A DNA stretch of 64,000 nucleotides from G963662905 sp963676415 (lineage in GTDB: Bacteria > Bacteroidota > Bacteroidia > Bacteroidales > WRLA01), in contig OY781097.1 of NCBI GenBank assembly GCA_963676415.1, positions 248,001 to 312,000 on the forward strand, in the 5' to 3' direction. The notes below the pieces were generated by a model that saw only the letters and a program-made list of their open reading frames with translations, had not been told where the DNA came from and did no database searches. The stretch's first letter is position 1. Each line of letters begins with the position of its first letter. Shown piece after piece: positions 53,086 through 60,817 of this stretch. The position numbers and the translations under genes were made by a program.

Positions 53086-54069
53086 ATGGCGAATAGAGCA
53101 TTAGTAACAGGAGCTGATGGCTTTATAGGTTCTTTTTTGGTTGAAGAACTTATCGAAAACGGGTACCGTGTCCGAGCACTGGTTCAATACAATTCATTTG
53201 GTAATTGGGGCTGGCTCGATGACATAAAAGACAAATCAAATATTGAAATTGTAATGGGCGATATCAGGGATGCACATTTTTGCATGGATCTGGTAAAAAA
53301 TATCGATATAATCTTCCATCTTGCCGCATTAATTGCTATACCATATTCTTATACGGCCCCATCTAGTTATATAGAAACCAACGTAAACGGAACGCTGAAC
53401 ATTTGTAAGGCAGCACAGCAAAGTGGAAACGTTCGATTGATCCACACCTCTACTTCTGAGGTTTATGGAACTGCAAAATATGTTCCTATTGATGAAAACC
53501 ATCCCAAACAACCGCAATCTCCCTATTCTGCCAGTAAAATAGGCGCTGATGCAATTGCTCTGAGTTTCTTTAATTCTTTTAATTTACCCATAACAATAGC
53601 ACGACCATTTAATACTTTCGGTCCCAGGCAGTCGGCAAGAGCAGTTATACCTACCATAATTACGCAAATAGCAAATGGCAAATCGCAAATTAAACTAGGT
53701 GACCTAAGCCCAACCAGAGATTTTAATTTTGTCAAAGATACTTGCAAGGGTTTTCTTCATTTGGCCAATTCAAACAATACAATTGGAAAAGAAGTAAATA
53801 TTGCCAGCAATACAGAAATCTCAATTCTGGACACGCTTAATATGATTAAAGAATTAATGAACTCTGATGTGGAATTTGTTTCAGACAAGCAACGTTTAAG
53901 GCCAAAAAATTCTGAAGTTTTTAGATTATATGGTGACAATACACTTATAAGGGATCTCACAGGTTTTGAGCCATCTTATTCCCTACGGCAAGGTCTTGAA
54001 AAAACAATTGCTTGGTTTACCAATAAAGAAAACCTACAAAAATACAAAGATAATATTTATAATGTATAA
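53086..54069 (+). CDS. legB: NAD-dependent 4,6-dehydratase LegB-like
   Basis: Probable first committed enzyme of CMP-legionaminic acid synthesis, forming a 4-keto-6-deoxy nucleotide sugar. 327 residues, extended short-chain dehydrogenase fold. TGADGFIGSFL at 8-18 is the NAD-binding motif, VQYNSFGNWGWLDD is the LegB-type sequence near 33-46, HTSTSEVYGT supplies the catalytic threonine, and PYSASKIGADA carries Tyr147/Lys151. PFNTFGPRQSARAVIPTII is also typical. In Campylobacter LegB acts on GDP-GlcNAc, and the ptmE-like gene downstream favours GDP here too. Overlaps legC by 8 bases. Confidence 0.88.
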   Translation: MANRALVTGADGFIGSFLVEELIENGYRVRALVQYNSFGNWGWLDDIKDKSNIEIVMGDIRDAHFCMDLVKNIDIIFHLAALIAIPYSYTAPSSYIETNVNGTLNICKAAQQSGNVRLIHTSTSEVYGTAKYVPIDENHPKQPQSPYSASKIGADAIALSFFNSFNLPITIARPFNTFGPRQSARAVIPTIITQIANGKSQIKLGDLSPTRDFNFVKDTCKGFLHLANSNNTIGKEVNIASNTEISILDTLNMIKELMNSDVEFVSDKQRLRPKNSEVFRLYGDNTLIRDLTGFEPSYSLRQGLEKTIAWFTNKENLQKYKDNIYNV

Positions 54070-55216
54070 TAAAGTCATAGAATTCATCCGGGCATTATAC
54101 CAATCCAAGGACTTCATACCGCTTCATGCACCCGTTTTTGCCGGAAATGAAAAATTATACCTCGAAGATTGCATTGACACGACCTTTGTATCAAGTGTAG
54201 GCAAATATGTAGATCAATTAGAAAAAATTGTTCAGGAATACACCGGAGCAAAAAAGGCTATAGCAACTGTTAACGGAACGAATGCCCTGCACCTTGCTCT
54301 CCTACAGGTAGGAGCTGGCAAAAATGATGAAATTATAACACAACCTTTTACTTTTATAGCTACAGCAAATGCAATTGTCTATACAGGTGCTAAACCAGTA
54401 TTTATCGACATTGACAGAAGTAATTTAGGATTATCACCTGAAAAGCTAAAAGACTGGCTGTCCAAAAACGCTAAATTGGTTTCGGAAGGAAAATCTACAG
54501 CTTGTTATAATAAAGTAACCAAAAAGAAAATTGCAGCTATAGTGCCTATGCACACATTTGGCCATCCTTGTAGAATTGATGAAATAATAAAAATAGCAGA
54601 TGAATATTGCATTCCAGTTGTTGAAGATGCTGCCGAAAGCCTTGGCAGCTTTTACAAAAACAAACATACCGGTACATATGGCAAACTTGGGGTTTTAAGT
54701 TTTAATGGCAATAAAACTATAACTACTGGAGGTGGTGGAATGATTTTAACTAATGACCTGAAACTAGGTGCTCATATCAAGCACCTCACAACACAGGCAA
54801 AAATCCCACATCCTTTCGAGTACGACCATGATTTTATTGGATATAATTATCGCATGCCCAATCTCAATGCTGCTTTGGGAGTAGCACAAATGGAAAACCT
54901 GACCAAAATACTTAGCAGTAAACGGTTAATTGCTCAAAAATACAAGCTCTTTTTTAAAAATCAGGAAATACAATTTCTTGATGAGCCTGAATATTCCAAA
55001 TCAAATTTTTGGTTAAATTCTGTTATATTAGCAAACAAAACTGAAAGGGATGCATTTTTGAAATTCTCAAATGAAAATGGTGTAATGACAAGACCTGCCT
55101 GGAAATTGATGCACGAACTACAAATGTTCAAGGACTGTATTTCAAATGATATTGTAATTGCAAAGGAAATATCCGATAAACTGGTCAATCTGCCGAGCAG
55201 CAGTTTAATTAACTAA
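54062..55216 (+). CDS. legC: PLP-dependent aminotransferase LegC-like
   Basis: Adds the 4-amino group to the LegB product. 384 residues, DegT/DnrJ/EryC1 family. TVNGTNALHLALLQVGAG near 74-91, TFIATANAIVYTGAKPVFIDID near 98-119, VEDAAESLGS near 186-195 and FNGNKTITTGGGGMI with the PLP-binding Lys218 are all visible. The N-terminus IEFIRALYQSKDFIPLHAPVF is characteristic of LegC. The ATG at 54062 (MYNK) lies inside the end of legB with an 8-base overlap; the frame runs open further upstream but only as a shadow of legB. Three bases separate it from the next gene. Confidence 0.9.
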   Translation: MYNKVIEFIRALYQSKDFIPLHAPVFAGNEKLYLEDCIDTTFVSSVGKYVDQLEKIVQEYTGAKKAIATVNGTNALHLALLQVGAGKNDEIITQPFTFIATANAIVYTGAKPVFIDIDRSNLGLSPEKLKDWLSKNAKLVSEGKSTACYNKVTKKKIAAIVPMHTFGHPCRIDEIIKIADEYCIPVVEDAAESLGSFYKNKHTGTYGKLGVLSFNGNKTITTGGGGMILTNDLKLGAHIKHLTTQAKIPHPFEYDHDFIGYNYRMPNLNAALGVAQMENLTKILSSKRLIAQKYKLFFKNQEIQFLDEPEYSKSNFWLNSVILANKTERDAFLKFSNENGVMTRPAWKLMHELQMFKDCISNDIVIAKEISDKLVNLPSSSLIN

Positions 55217-55219
55217 ATT

Positions 55220-55867
55220 ATGGGTCATTCTGATAATATAAACAAAAAAAAAGAAATTATTCTGCTTGGAAGCTCTGGACACGCACTTGTTGCCGCTGAC
55301 GTTCTCAGGCAATTAGGTTATCTTATAGCAGGATACTTAAGCAAAAACATTCATATAGACAATAAATTAGGAGTCCCATATTTAGGCTTTGAACAAAACC
55401 AAGAGCACATTCAGAAAATTGAAGGGTATTCACTATTTCCAGCAATTGGAGATAATACCATTCGCAGCAATGTTATGACGGCTTTAATGAAAGCAGGGTT
55501 TGATTTCCCTAAAGCAGTCAGCCTGAGAGCCAATGTTTCAGATTCATGTTTAATTAGCCATGGAACTCTAATATCCAATGGTGCATGCGCAAATGCATTT
55601 TCAAGTTTTGGGAAAGGGGTTATCATTAATACCGGTGCAATCGTGGAACATGAATGCATCATTGATGATTTTGCACATTTGGCTCCAGGCGCAGTTTTAG
55701 CCGGAAATGTTAAAATTGGGAAAAGAAGCTTCATTGGGGCCAATGCAGTAATTAAGCAAAGTATAACGATTGGCAACAACGTTTTAATAGGAGCCGGATC
55801 AGTAGTTTTACATGACATCGAAGATAACTGTGTATTTGCTGGAAATCCAGCAAAAAAGATAAAATAA
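55220..55867 (+). CDS. NeuD/LegH-type sugar acyltransferase
   Basis: A 215-residue left-handed beta-helix acyltransferase of the NeuD/PglD/LegH group. EIILLGSSGHALVAADVLRQLGY near 11-33 is the N-terminal nucleotide-sugar-binding Rossmann unit. From about residue 85 the hexapeptide repeats appear (LISNGACANAFSSFGKGVIINTGAIVEHECIIDDFAHLAPGA with the catalytic histidine, then KRSFIGANAVIKQSITIGNNVLIGAGSVVLHD). In the legionaminate pathway this enzyme N-acetylates the new 4-amine; a NeuD-type O-acetylation of the finished sugar is the alternative. The position directly after legC favours LegH. Its stop overlaps the next start by one base. Confidence 0.82.
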   Translation: MGHSDNINKKKEIILLGSSGHALVAADVLRQLGYLIAGYLSKNIHIDNKLGVPYLGFEQNQEHIQKIEGYSLFPAIGDNTIRSNVMTALMKAGFDFPKAVSLRANVSDSCLISHGTLISNGACANAFSSFGKGVIINTGAIVEHECIIDDFAHLAPGAVLAGNVKIGKRSFIGANAVIKQSITIGNNVLIGAGSVVLHDIEDNCVFAGNPAKKIK

Positions 55868-56892
55868 TGGGACAAAAAGTAATTATAATTGCTGAGGCGG
55901 GTGTAAATCATAATGGTTCCATCAAAAAGGCAATGGAACTTATAGATGCTGCAGCGATTGCTGGTGTTGATTATATAAAGTTTCAAACATTTAAAACTGA
56001 ATTAAGCATATCAAGAAAAGCAAATAAGGCCGCATATCAACTAAATAATATAACAGAAGATTCACAAACTCAATATGAGATGCTTAAAAACCTTGAATTG
56101 AGTTTTGAGGACTTTAGGTATCTTAAAGAATATTGCACATCAAAAAACATCAAATTCTTATCTACAGGTTTTGATATCTCAAGTATTGATTTTCTAGATA
56201 AAATTGGCATAGATTTCTTTAAAATCCCTTCAGGCGAAATTACTAACAAACCTTATTTGCAGCACATTGCCAAAAAGAAAAGGCCCGTGATTTTGAGTAC
56301 TGGCATGGCAAATCTCGCTGAAATTGAAGAAGCGTTGGGTGTGATGATGCATAAAGGATTGAAAAAAGAACAGCTTACAATTCTTCATTGCAATACTGAA
56401 TATCCAACACCAATGCAAGATGTTAATTTAAAAGCAATGCTAACTATACGGGATGCTTTTAAAGTAAAAGTAGGATACTCGGACCATACACTTGGAATAG
56501 AAATCCCTATTGCGGCAGCCTCTTTAGGAGCCACTGTAATTGAAAAACATTTCACATTAGACAAAAACCTACCAGGCCCTGATCACAAAGCATCATTAGA
56601 ACCTCATGAGCTTTTGGCAATGACGAAAGCAATAAGAAATATCGAATTGGCAACATCGGGTGAAGGCATTAAACAGGCAAGTCCATCAGAATATCCAAAC
56701 AAAGCAATCGCCCGAAAGAGCATACATATTAAATATGAAATACCTAAGGGAACTAAGTTAACTGAAGATAACATTGTTATGAAACGACCCGGAGATGGTA
56801 TTTCACCTATGAAAATTTCAGAAACTCTGGGGCGTTTTACGACAAGGAAATTACCAAAAGATTATAAACTATCATGGTCTGATTTAGTATGA
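55867..56892 (+). CDS. legI: N-acetylneuraminate/legionaminate synthase
   Basis: Condenses phosphoenolpyruvate with the 6-deoxy-2,4-diacetamido hexose to a nine-carbon nonulosonic acid. 341 residues. The NeuB barrel begins VIIIAEAGVNHNGSIKKAMEL, with DYIKFQTFKTE, FFKIPSGEITNKPYLQ, RPVILSTGMANLAEIEEAL, LHCNTEYPTP, VGYSDHTLGIEIPIAAASLGA, VIEKHFTLD and GPDHKASLEPHEL. The C-terminal SAF/antifreeze-like domain, about 285-341, has KSIHIKYEIPKGTKLTEDNI. Family members acting on ManNAc (NeuB), legionaminate (LegI) or pseudaminate (PseI) look alike; legB and legC beside it point to LegI. Confidence 0.9.
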   Translation: MGQKVIIIAEAGVNHNGSIKKAMELIDAAAIAGVDYIKFQTFKTELSISRKANKAAYQLNNITEDSQTQYEMLKNLELSFEDFRYLKEYCTSKNIKFLSTGFDISSIDFLDKIGIDFFKIPSGEITNKPYLQHIAKKKRPVILSTGMANLAEIEEALGVMMHKGLKKEQLTILHCNTEYPTPMQDVNLKAMLTIRDAFKVKVGYSDHTLGIEIPIAAASLGATVIEKHFTLDKNLPGPDHKASLEPHELLAMTKAIRNIELATSGEGIKQASPSEYPNKAIARKSIHIKYEIPKGTKLTEDNIVMKRPGDGISPMKISETLGRFTTRKLPKDYKLSWSDLV

Positions 56893-58007
56893 TTAATATA
56901 GCTGTACTTACAAGTTCACGTGCTGACTTCGGTATTTATATGCCCCTGTTAAAGAGAATCCAAAATGATAAAGATTTTAACATGGATATTATTGCCTTTG
57001 GCACGCACCTATCCAGATATCACGGATATACTCTTGACGAAATTGAGTCTCAAGGTTTTGAAGTGAAATATAAGATATCTTCAATGCTACTAAATGACGA
57101 GAGTGTTTCAATAGCAACGGCCTACGCTCTAACGGCATCCAAATTTGCTGATTTCTGGGATTATCATAATGATTCATACCACTTTGTACTTTGCCTGGGA
57201 GACAGATACGAAATGGCTGCTGCTGTGGCTTCAGGAATTCCTTTCAACATCCCTTTTGTCCATATTCACGGAGGTGAAACTACTCTTGGAGCAATTGATA
57301 ATACGTATAGACATTCAATTAGTCTGGCTTCAAAAATTCATTTCGTATCAACAGGCGTTTTTGCTCAAAGGGTTAAGGATATTGTTGGTGGCAATCCTCA
57401 TTGCTTTGTAATTGGATCATTAAGCCTCGATAATTTGAGCGCCTTGAGTTTATTATCGGTTAAATTATTTAACGACAAATGGGGAATCGATCTCTGTTAC
57501 CCGAGCATACTGATCACCATACACCCTGAGACTATAGCTTACAAAAAAAATGAAGAATTTGCCACTGAATCATTTAAGGCATTAAAGCATTTAGCAGATG
57601 AATATCAGCTAATTATAACAATGCCAAATGCAGACACATCAGGAACATTGTTCCGGATTAAGTTTGAAGAATTAAAGCGCCACAAATCAAACAGGGTCCA
57701 TTTAATAGAAAACTTTGGCACAGAGTCGTACTTTAGCTGCATGCAACACGTGAATTTAATGATTGGGAATACATCCAGCGGAATTATTGAAGCTGCATCC
57801 TTTCAAAAATATGTAATCAATATTGGAAACCGGCAAAAAGGCAGGCCAACCAGTGAAAATGTAATTCATGTCCCGTTTGAATCTTCAATAATTATTGAAA
57901 AAGCAAAGGAATTCGCAAAAAAAACCTACCAGGGGAATAATATTTACTATAAAAAGAATCCGGCAGCATCCATTATTTCGCATCTGAAAAAAAATCAAAT
58001 AAAATGA
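56889..58007 (+). CDS. legG: NDP-sugar 2-epimerase (hydrolysing), NeuC/LegG-like
   Basis: Removes the nucleotide and inverts C2 to give the free 2,4-diacetamido-hexose for LegI. 372 residues, WecB/NeuC family GT-B-like fold. TSSRADFGIYMPLLKRIQND near 8-27 is the NeuC-type start. VLCLGDRYEMAAAVASGIPFNIPFVHIHGGETTLGAIDNTYRHSISLASKIHFVST holds the GD and HGGE motifs, and HPETIAYKKNEE and IGNTSSGIIEAASF the C-terminal domain. Four-base overlaps (ATGA) with both neighbours show translational coupling. In a sialic-acid operon this would be NeuC; the complete leg gene set argues for LegG. Confidence 0.9.
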   Translation: MINIAVLTSSRADFGIYMPLLKRIQNDKDFNMDIIAFGTHLSRYHGYTLDEIESQGFEVKYKISSMLLNDESVSIATAYALTASKFADFWDYHNDSYHFVLCLGDRYEMAAAVASGIPFNIPFVHIHGGETTLGAIDNTYRHSISLASKIHFVSTGVFAQRVKDIVGGNPHCFVIGSLSLDNLSALSLLSVKLFNDKWGIDLCYPSILITIHPETIAYKKNEEFATESFKALKHLADEYQLIITMPNADTSGTLFRIKFEELKRHKSNRVHLIENFGTESYFSCMQHVNLMIGNTSSGIIEAASFQKYVINIGNRQKGRPTSENVIHVPFESSIIIEKAKEFAKKTYQGNNIYYKKNPAASIISHLKKNQIK

Positions 58008-59050
58008 ATACATTCAAGAAACACTTGTTAAAGCAAGGTAGTACTATTCGAGCGGCTTTGGAACGACTTGAATTTCTGGCTGAAGATGCAATACTATTCA
58101 TTGTTGATGACAAGCAAAAGCTTGTTGGCTCACTTACTGATGGCGATGTCAGGCGTGGATTGCTTAAGGGCTTTTCCGTTGAAAATATGGTGGATGAAAT
58201 CATTCAATTGAACCCCAAGTATATTCAAAAAGGGGATCGGGATATTGCAAAAGTAATCGAGTACAGGGAAAACAAATACCGAATAATTCCAATAGTAAAT
58301 ACAGATAAAGAGGTTGTTAACGTAATAAATTTCAGGGAGATTAAATCTTACCTCCCTATTGACGCTGTAATAATGGCAGGAGGACGGGGAACTAGGCTAA
58401 AACCTCTTACTGATACTACTCCTAAGCCCTTACTCCATGTTGGGTCCAAGCCAATACTCGAACATCAAATTGACCGATTACGTTTATTCGGAATTGATGA
58501 TTTCTGGATTACCATCAAATACCTGGGGCATCAAATTGAGAATTATTTCGCTGATGGCTCAAATAAGAATATTTCGCTTAAATATATACATGAAGAATTT
58601 AAGATGGGTACAATTGGGGCTGTTTCACTAATAGACAACTTTGAACACCAAAATATTCTCGTCACAAATTCTGACCTTCTAACAAACATTGATTATGAAC
58701 ACTTTTTCTTAGACTTCCTTGAAAAGAATGCAGATTTCTCTGTAGTCACTATCCCGTATTCAATAGAAGTCCCTTATGCCGTTTTGGAAACTACAAATGG
58801 CAATATCCAAGATTTTCGCGAAAAGCCTACATATACTTATTATTCGAACGGAGGAATTTATCTTATGAAAAGGGATGTTTTATCTTTAATTCCTAAAAAC
58901 AAATTTTTCCACGCTACTGATTTACTTGCCAAACTAATTGATAACAACAAAAAAGTAATCTCCTATCCACTAACGGGTTATTGGCTGGATATCGGCAAAA
59001 GAGAAGATTTTGAAAAGGCTAAATTGGATATTAATAGAATTAATTTCTAA
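58004..59050 (+). CDS. ptmE: CBS-domain sugar-1-phosphate nucleotidyltransferase, PtmE-like
   Basis: A 348-residue two-domain protein. Residues about 1-118 contain a CBS pair (ALERLEFLAEDAILFIVDDKQKLVGSLTDGDVRRGLLKGF, then IAKVIEYRENKYRIIPIVNTDKEVVNVI). From about 122 a nucleotidyltransferase domain starts with VIMAGGRGTRLKPLTDTTPKPLLHVG, and continues with ILVTNSDLLTNIDYEHF, FREKPTYTYYSNGGIYL and YWLDIGKREDFEKA. The same fusion, PtmE in Campylobacter, makes GDP-glucosamine for legionaminic acid. It overlaps legG by four bases. The CBS pair may sense an adenine nucleotide. GDP rather than UDP or dTDP as the product is inferred from context. Confidence 0.85.
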   Translation: MNTFKKHLLKQGSTIRAALERLEFLAEDAILFIVDDKQKLVGSLTDGDVRRGLLKGFSVENMVDEIIQLNPKYIQKGDRDIAKVIEYRENKYRIIPIVNTDKEVVNVINFREIKSYLPIDAVIMAGGRGTRLKPLTDTTPKPLLHVGSKPILEHQIDRLRLFGIDDFWITIKYLGHQIENYFADGSNKNISLKYIHEEFKMGTIGAVSLIDNFEHQNILVTNSDLLTNIDYEHFFLDFLEKNADFSVVTIPYSIEVPYAVLETTNGNIQDFREKPTYTYYSNGGIYLMKRDVLSLIPKNKFFHATDLLAKLIDNNKKVISYPLTGYWLDIGKREDFEKAKLDINRINF

Positions 59051-59193
59051 TGAAGCATATCAAAGTATTTATCTTTAATCACAGAAATTCATCCGACGCC
59101 TATTTTCAAAATCTATGTTTTGTTATTACTTTTGGAATTATATACCTAAGGCCAATACGAAATTTTCATTCTCACGAACTCAATACTATATGA
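59050..59193 (+). CDS. Possible 47-aa small protein coupled to ptmE and legF
   Basis: A short ORF, not recognised in any family. Its ATG shares a base with the ptmE stop (TAATG at 59048-59052) and its TGA overlaps the legF start (ATGA at 59190-59193), exactly the spacing used by the other genes of this operon. The peptide has a basic/aromatic N-terminus (MKHIKVFIFNHRNSSDAYF), a short hydrophobic middle (LCFVITFGIIYL) that could be a weak membrane segment, and a polar end. It fills the only larger gap (139 bases) in the coupled gene chain. It may be a translated small protein, a translational bridge, or the collapsed remnant of a deleted gene. Confidence 0.4.
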   Translation: MKHIKVFIFNHRNSSDAYFQNLCFVITFGIIYLRPIRNFHSHELNTI

Positions 59194-59906
59194 AAGTACT
59201 GATTACAATATGTGTTCGCGGAGGATCAAAAGGAATTCCTGATAAGAATATTAAACATCTTAATGGAAAGCCTTTACTCTCATACACATTCGATACAGCT
59301 TTTGATCTTTCAAAAAAAATTCATGCCGATATACAGTTAAGTACAGATTCTGAAAAAATATTAGAAACAGCAAAAAATCTCGGCTACACTACTAACTATA
59401 AACGACCGGACGTATTAGCAAGTGATACCGCAGGTAAAATAGGAGTTATTAGAAGCGCTTGGATTTATTCAGAAAAGATAAATAGGTGTGAATATGATTT
59501 TGTCCTTGACATGGATGTTACATCTCCTTTGAGGAATGAAGAGGACTTGTTAAAGGGACTTGAAATATTAAAAAAAAATCCCGATGCATTAAACTTATTT
59601 TCTGTCAATACAGCATCAAGGAATCCATATTTTAATATGGTTGAAGAAACATACAATGGTTTTGTTAAGCTTGTGAAAGGTTCGGGCAAAATAAAATCAA
59701 GGCAACAAGCGCCTAAGGTTTATGACATGAACGCATCTTTCTATATCTTCACCAGAGAATTCATGAAAGGGGATTATGAAAATAGTGTTACAAACCGGTC
59801 TCTTATATACTGTATGCCCCATATTTGCTTCGATCTGGATGAAAAAACAGATTTCCGCATCATGGAAATAATGTTGCGGGAAAACCTCTTAGACTTTAAG
59901 TTATGA
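59190..59906 (+). CDS. legF: CMP-nonulosonic acid cytidylyltransferase
   Basis: Activates the nonulosonic acid with CTP to the CMP-sugar. 238 residues. The N-terminal MKVLITICVRGGSKGIPDKN at 1-20 holds the CTP-binding RGGSKG loop. LNGKPLLSYTFDTA follows, then QLSTDSEKILETAKNLGY and YDFVLDMDVTSPLRNEEDL, with the metal-binding aspartates, then MNASFYIFTREFM and CFDLDEKTDFRIMEIML. The ATG at 59190 is chosen; the frame is open 25 codons upstream but without family sequence. NeuA, LegF and PseF are alike; the gene set here favours CMP-legionaminate. It overlaps the next gene by four bases. Confidence 0.9.
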   Translation: MKVLITICVRGGSKGIPDKNIKHLNGKPLLSYTFDTAFDLSKKIHADIQLSTDSEKILETAKNLGYTTNYKRPDVLASDTAGKIGVIRSAWIYSEKINRCEYDFVLDMDVTSPLRNEEDLLKGLEILKKNPDALNLFSVNTASRNPYFNMVEETYNGFVKLVKGSGKIKSRQQAPKVYDMNASFYIFTREFMKGDYENSVTNRSLIYCMPHICFDLDEKTDFRIMEIMLRENLLDFKL

Positions 59907-60817
59907 TAGTTTTAATTGTTGGCCTCGGTTCTATTGCCCGAAAACACATTTCAGTCTTAAAGACACTGCAGAAAGATATTAAAATCTATGCCTTTCGCAG
60001 CAACAAAACATTGGAGCAAGTTCCAGGAGTAATTAATATTTTTCACATTAATGAAATTCCAAATAATTTAGATTTCGTAATTATATCCAACCCATCCAGT
60101 GAACATAAGGCCTCCATCACCAGGTTTATGCCATTTAACAAGCCCCTTTTTATAGAAAAGCCTGTATTATCTGATTTAGAAGAATCTGATTGCTTGTTGA
60201 AACAAATTCAGTCGAGAAACCTCTCAACCTATGTAGCTTGTAATATGCGGTTCCACCCGGCAATCCAATTTTTAAAAAAGAATATTCAAACAAAACGTTT
60301 ATTGGAGTACAACTCTTATTGCGGTTCATATCTGCCAGACTGGCGACCTGGGCAGGATTATAAAAAAGGTTATAGCGCCAGAAAAGAACTTGGAGGAGGA
60401 GTTCATCTTGACTTGATACACGAGATAGACCTTTGTCTATTTCTATTAGGAAATCCAGAAAAATCAACAAGCTATTTATCCAAAAAATCCAATCTGGAAA
60501 TTAGCTCAATGGATGTAGCTCATTATATTTTGGAATATCCAGAAGCATCAGCTTTTATAACACTAAATTATTATCGAAAAGCGGCAAAAAGAGAAATCGA
60601 ATGTGTTTGGGAAGATTCTATCTGGAGCATCGATTTACTAAAAAACACCATCATTGACGATAAAGGCGAAATAATTTATAAAGCTCCGTTTAATATACTG
60701 GATACATATGAGCAACAAATGAAGTATTTTATTGAGATGATTGAATTGAAAATAAAACCAATGAATGATTTTAGTGAGGCATTAGAGGTTCTAAAAATTT
60801 GTATAAATGAAGAGTAA
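59903..60817 (+). CDS. ptmF: Gfo/Idh/MocA-family oxidoreductase, PtmF-like
   Basis: NAD(P)-dependent oxidoreductase of 304 residues. The Rossmann motif VGLGSIARKHISVLKTL lies at 6-22, then FVIISNPSSEHKASI and the family lysine motif PLFIEKPVLSDLEES (EKP near 92-94). The C-terminal alpha/beta domain has NMRFHPAIQFLK and ELGGGVHLDLIHEIDLCLFLLGNP with the typical GG-x-D-x2-H pattern. In Campylobacter PtmF and PtmA are needed for legionaminate-type flagellar sugars, acting early in precursor formation. The exact reaction is not settled, and assignment here rests on position. It overlaps ptmA by 11 bases. Confidence 0.78.
   Translation: MIVLIVGLGSIARKHISVLKTLQKDIKIYAFRSNKTLEQVPGVINIFHINEIPNNLDFVIISNPSSEHKASITRFMPFNKPLFIEKPVLSDLEESDCLLKQIQSRNLSTYVACNMRFHPAIQFLKKNIQTKRLLEYNSYCGSYLPDWRPGQDYKKGYSARKELGGGVHLDLIHEIDLCLFLLGNPEKSTSYLSKKSNLEISSMDVAHYILEYPEASAFITLNYYRKAAKREIECVWEDSIWSIDLLKNTIIDDKGEIIYKAPFNILDTYEQQMKYFIEMIELKIKPMNDFSEALEVLKICINEE

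Noticed and set aside
53966..54061. N-terminal extension of LegC
   Set aside because: The extra 32 codons lie within the legB coding region in another frame; the family N-terminus begins at the ATG at 54062.
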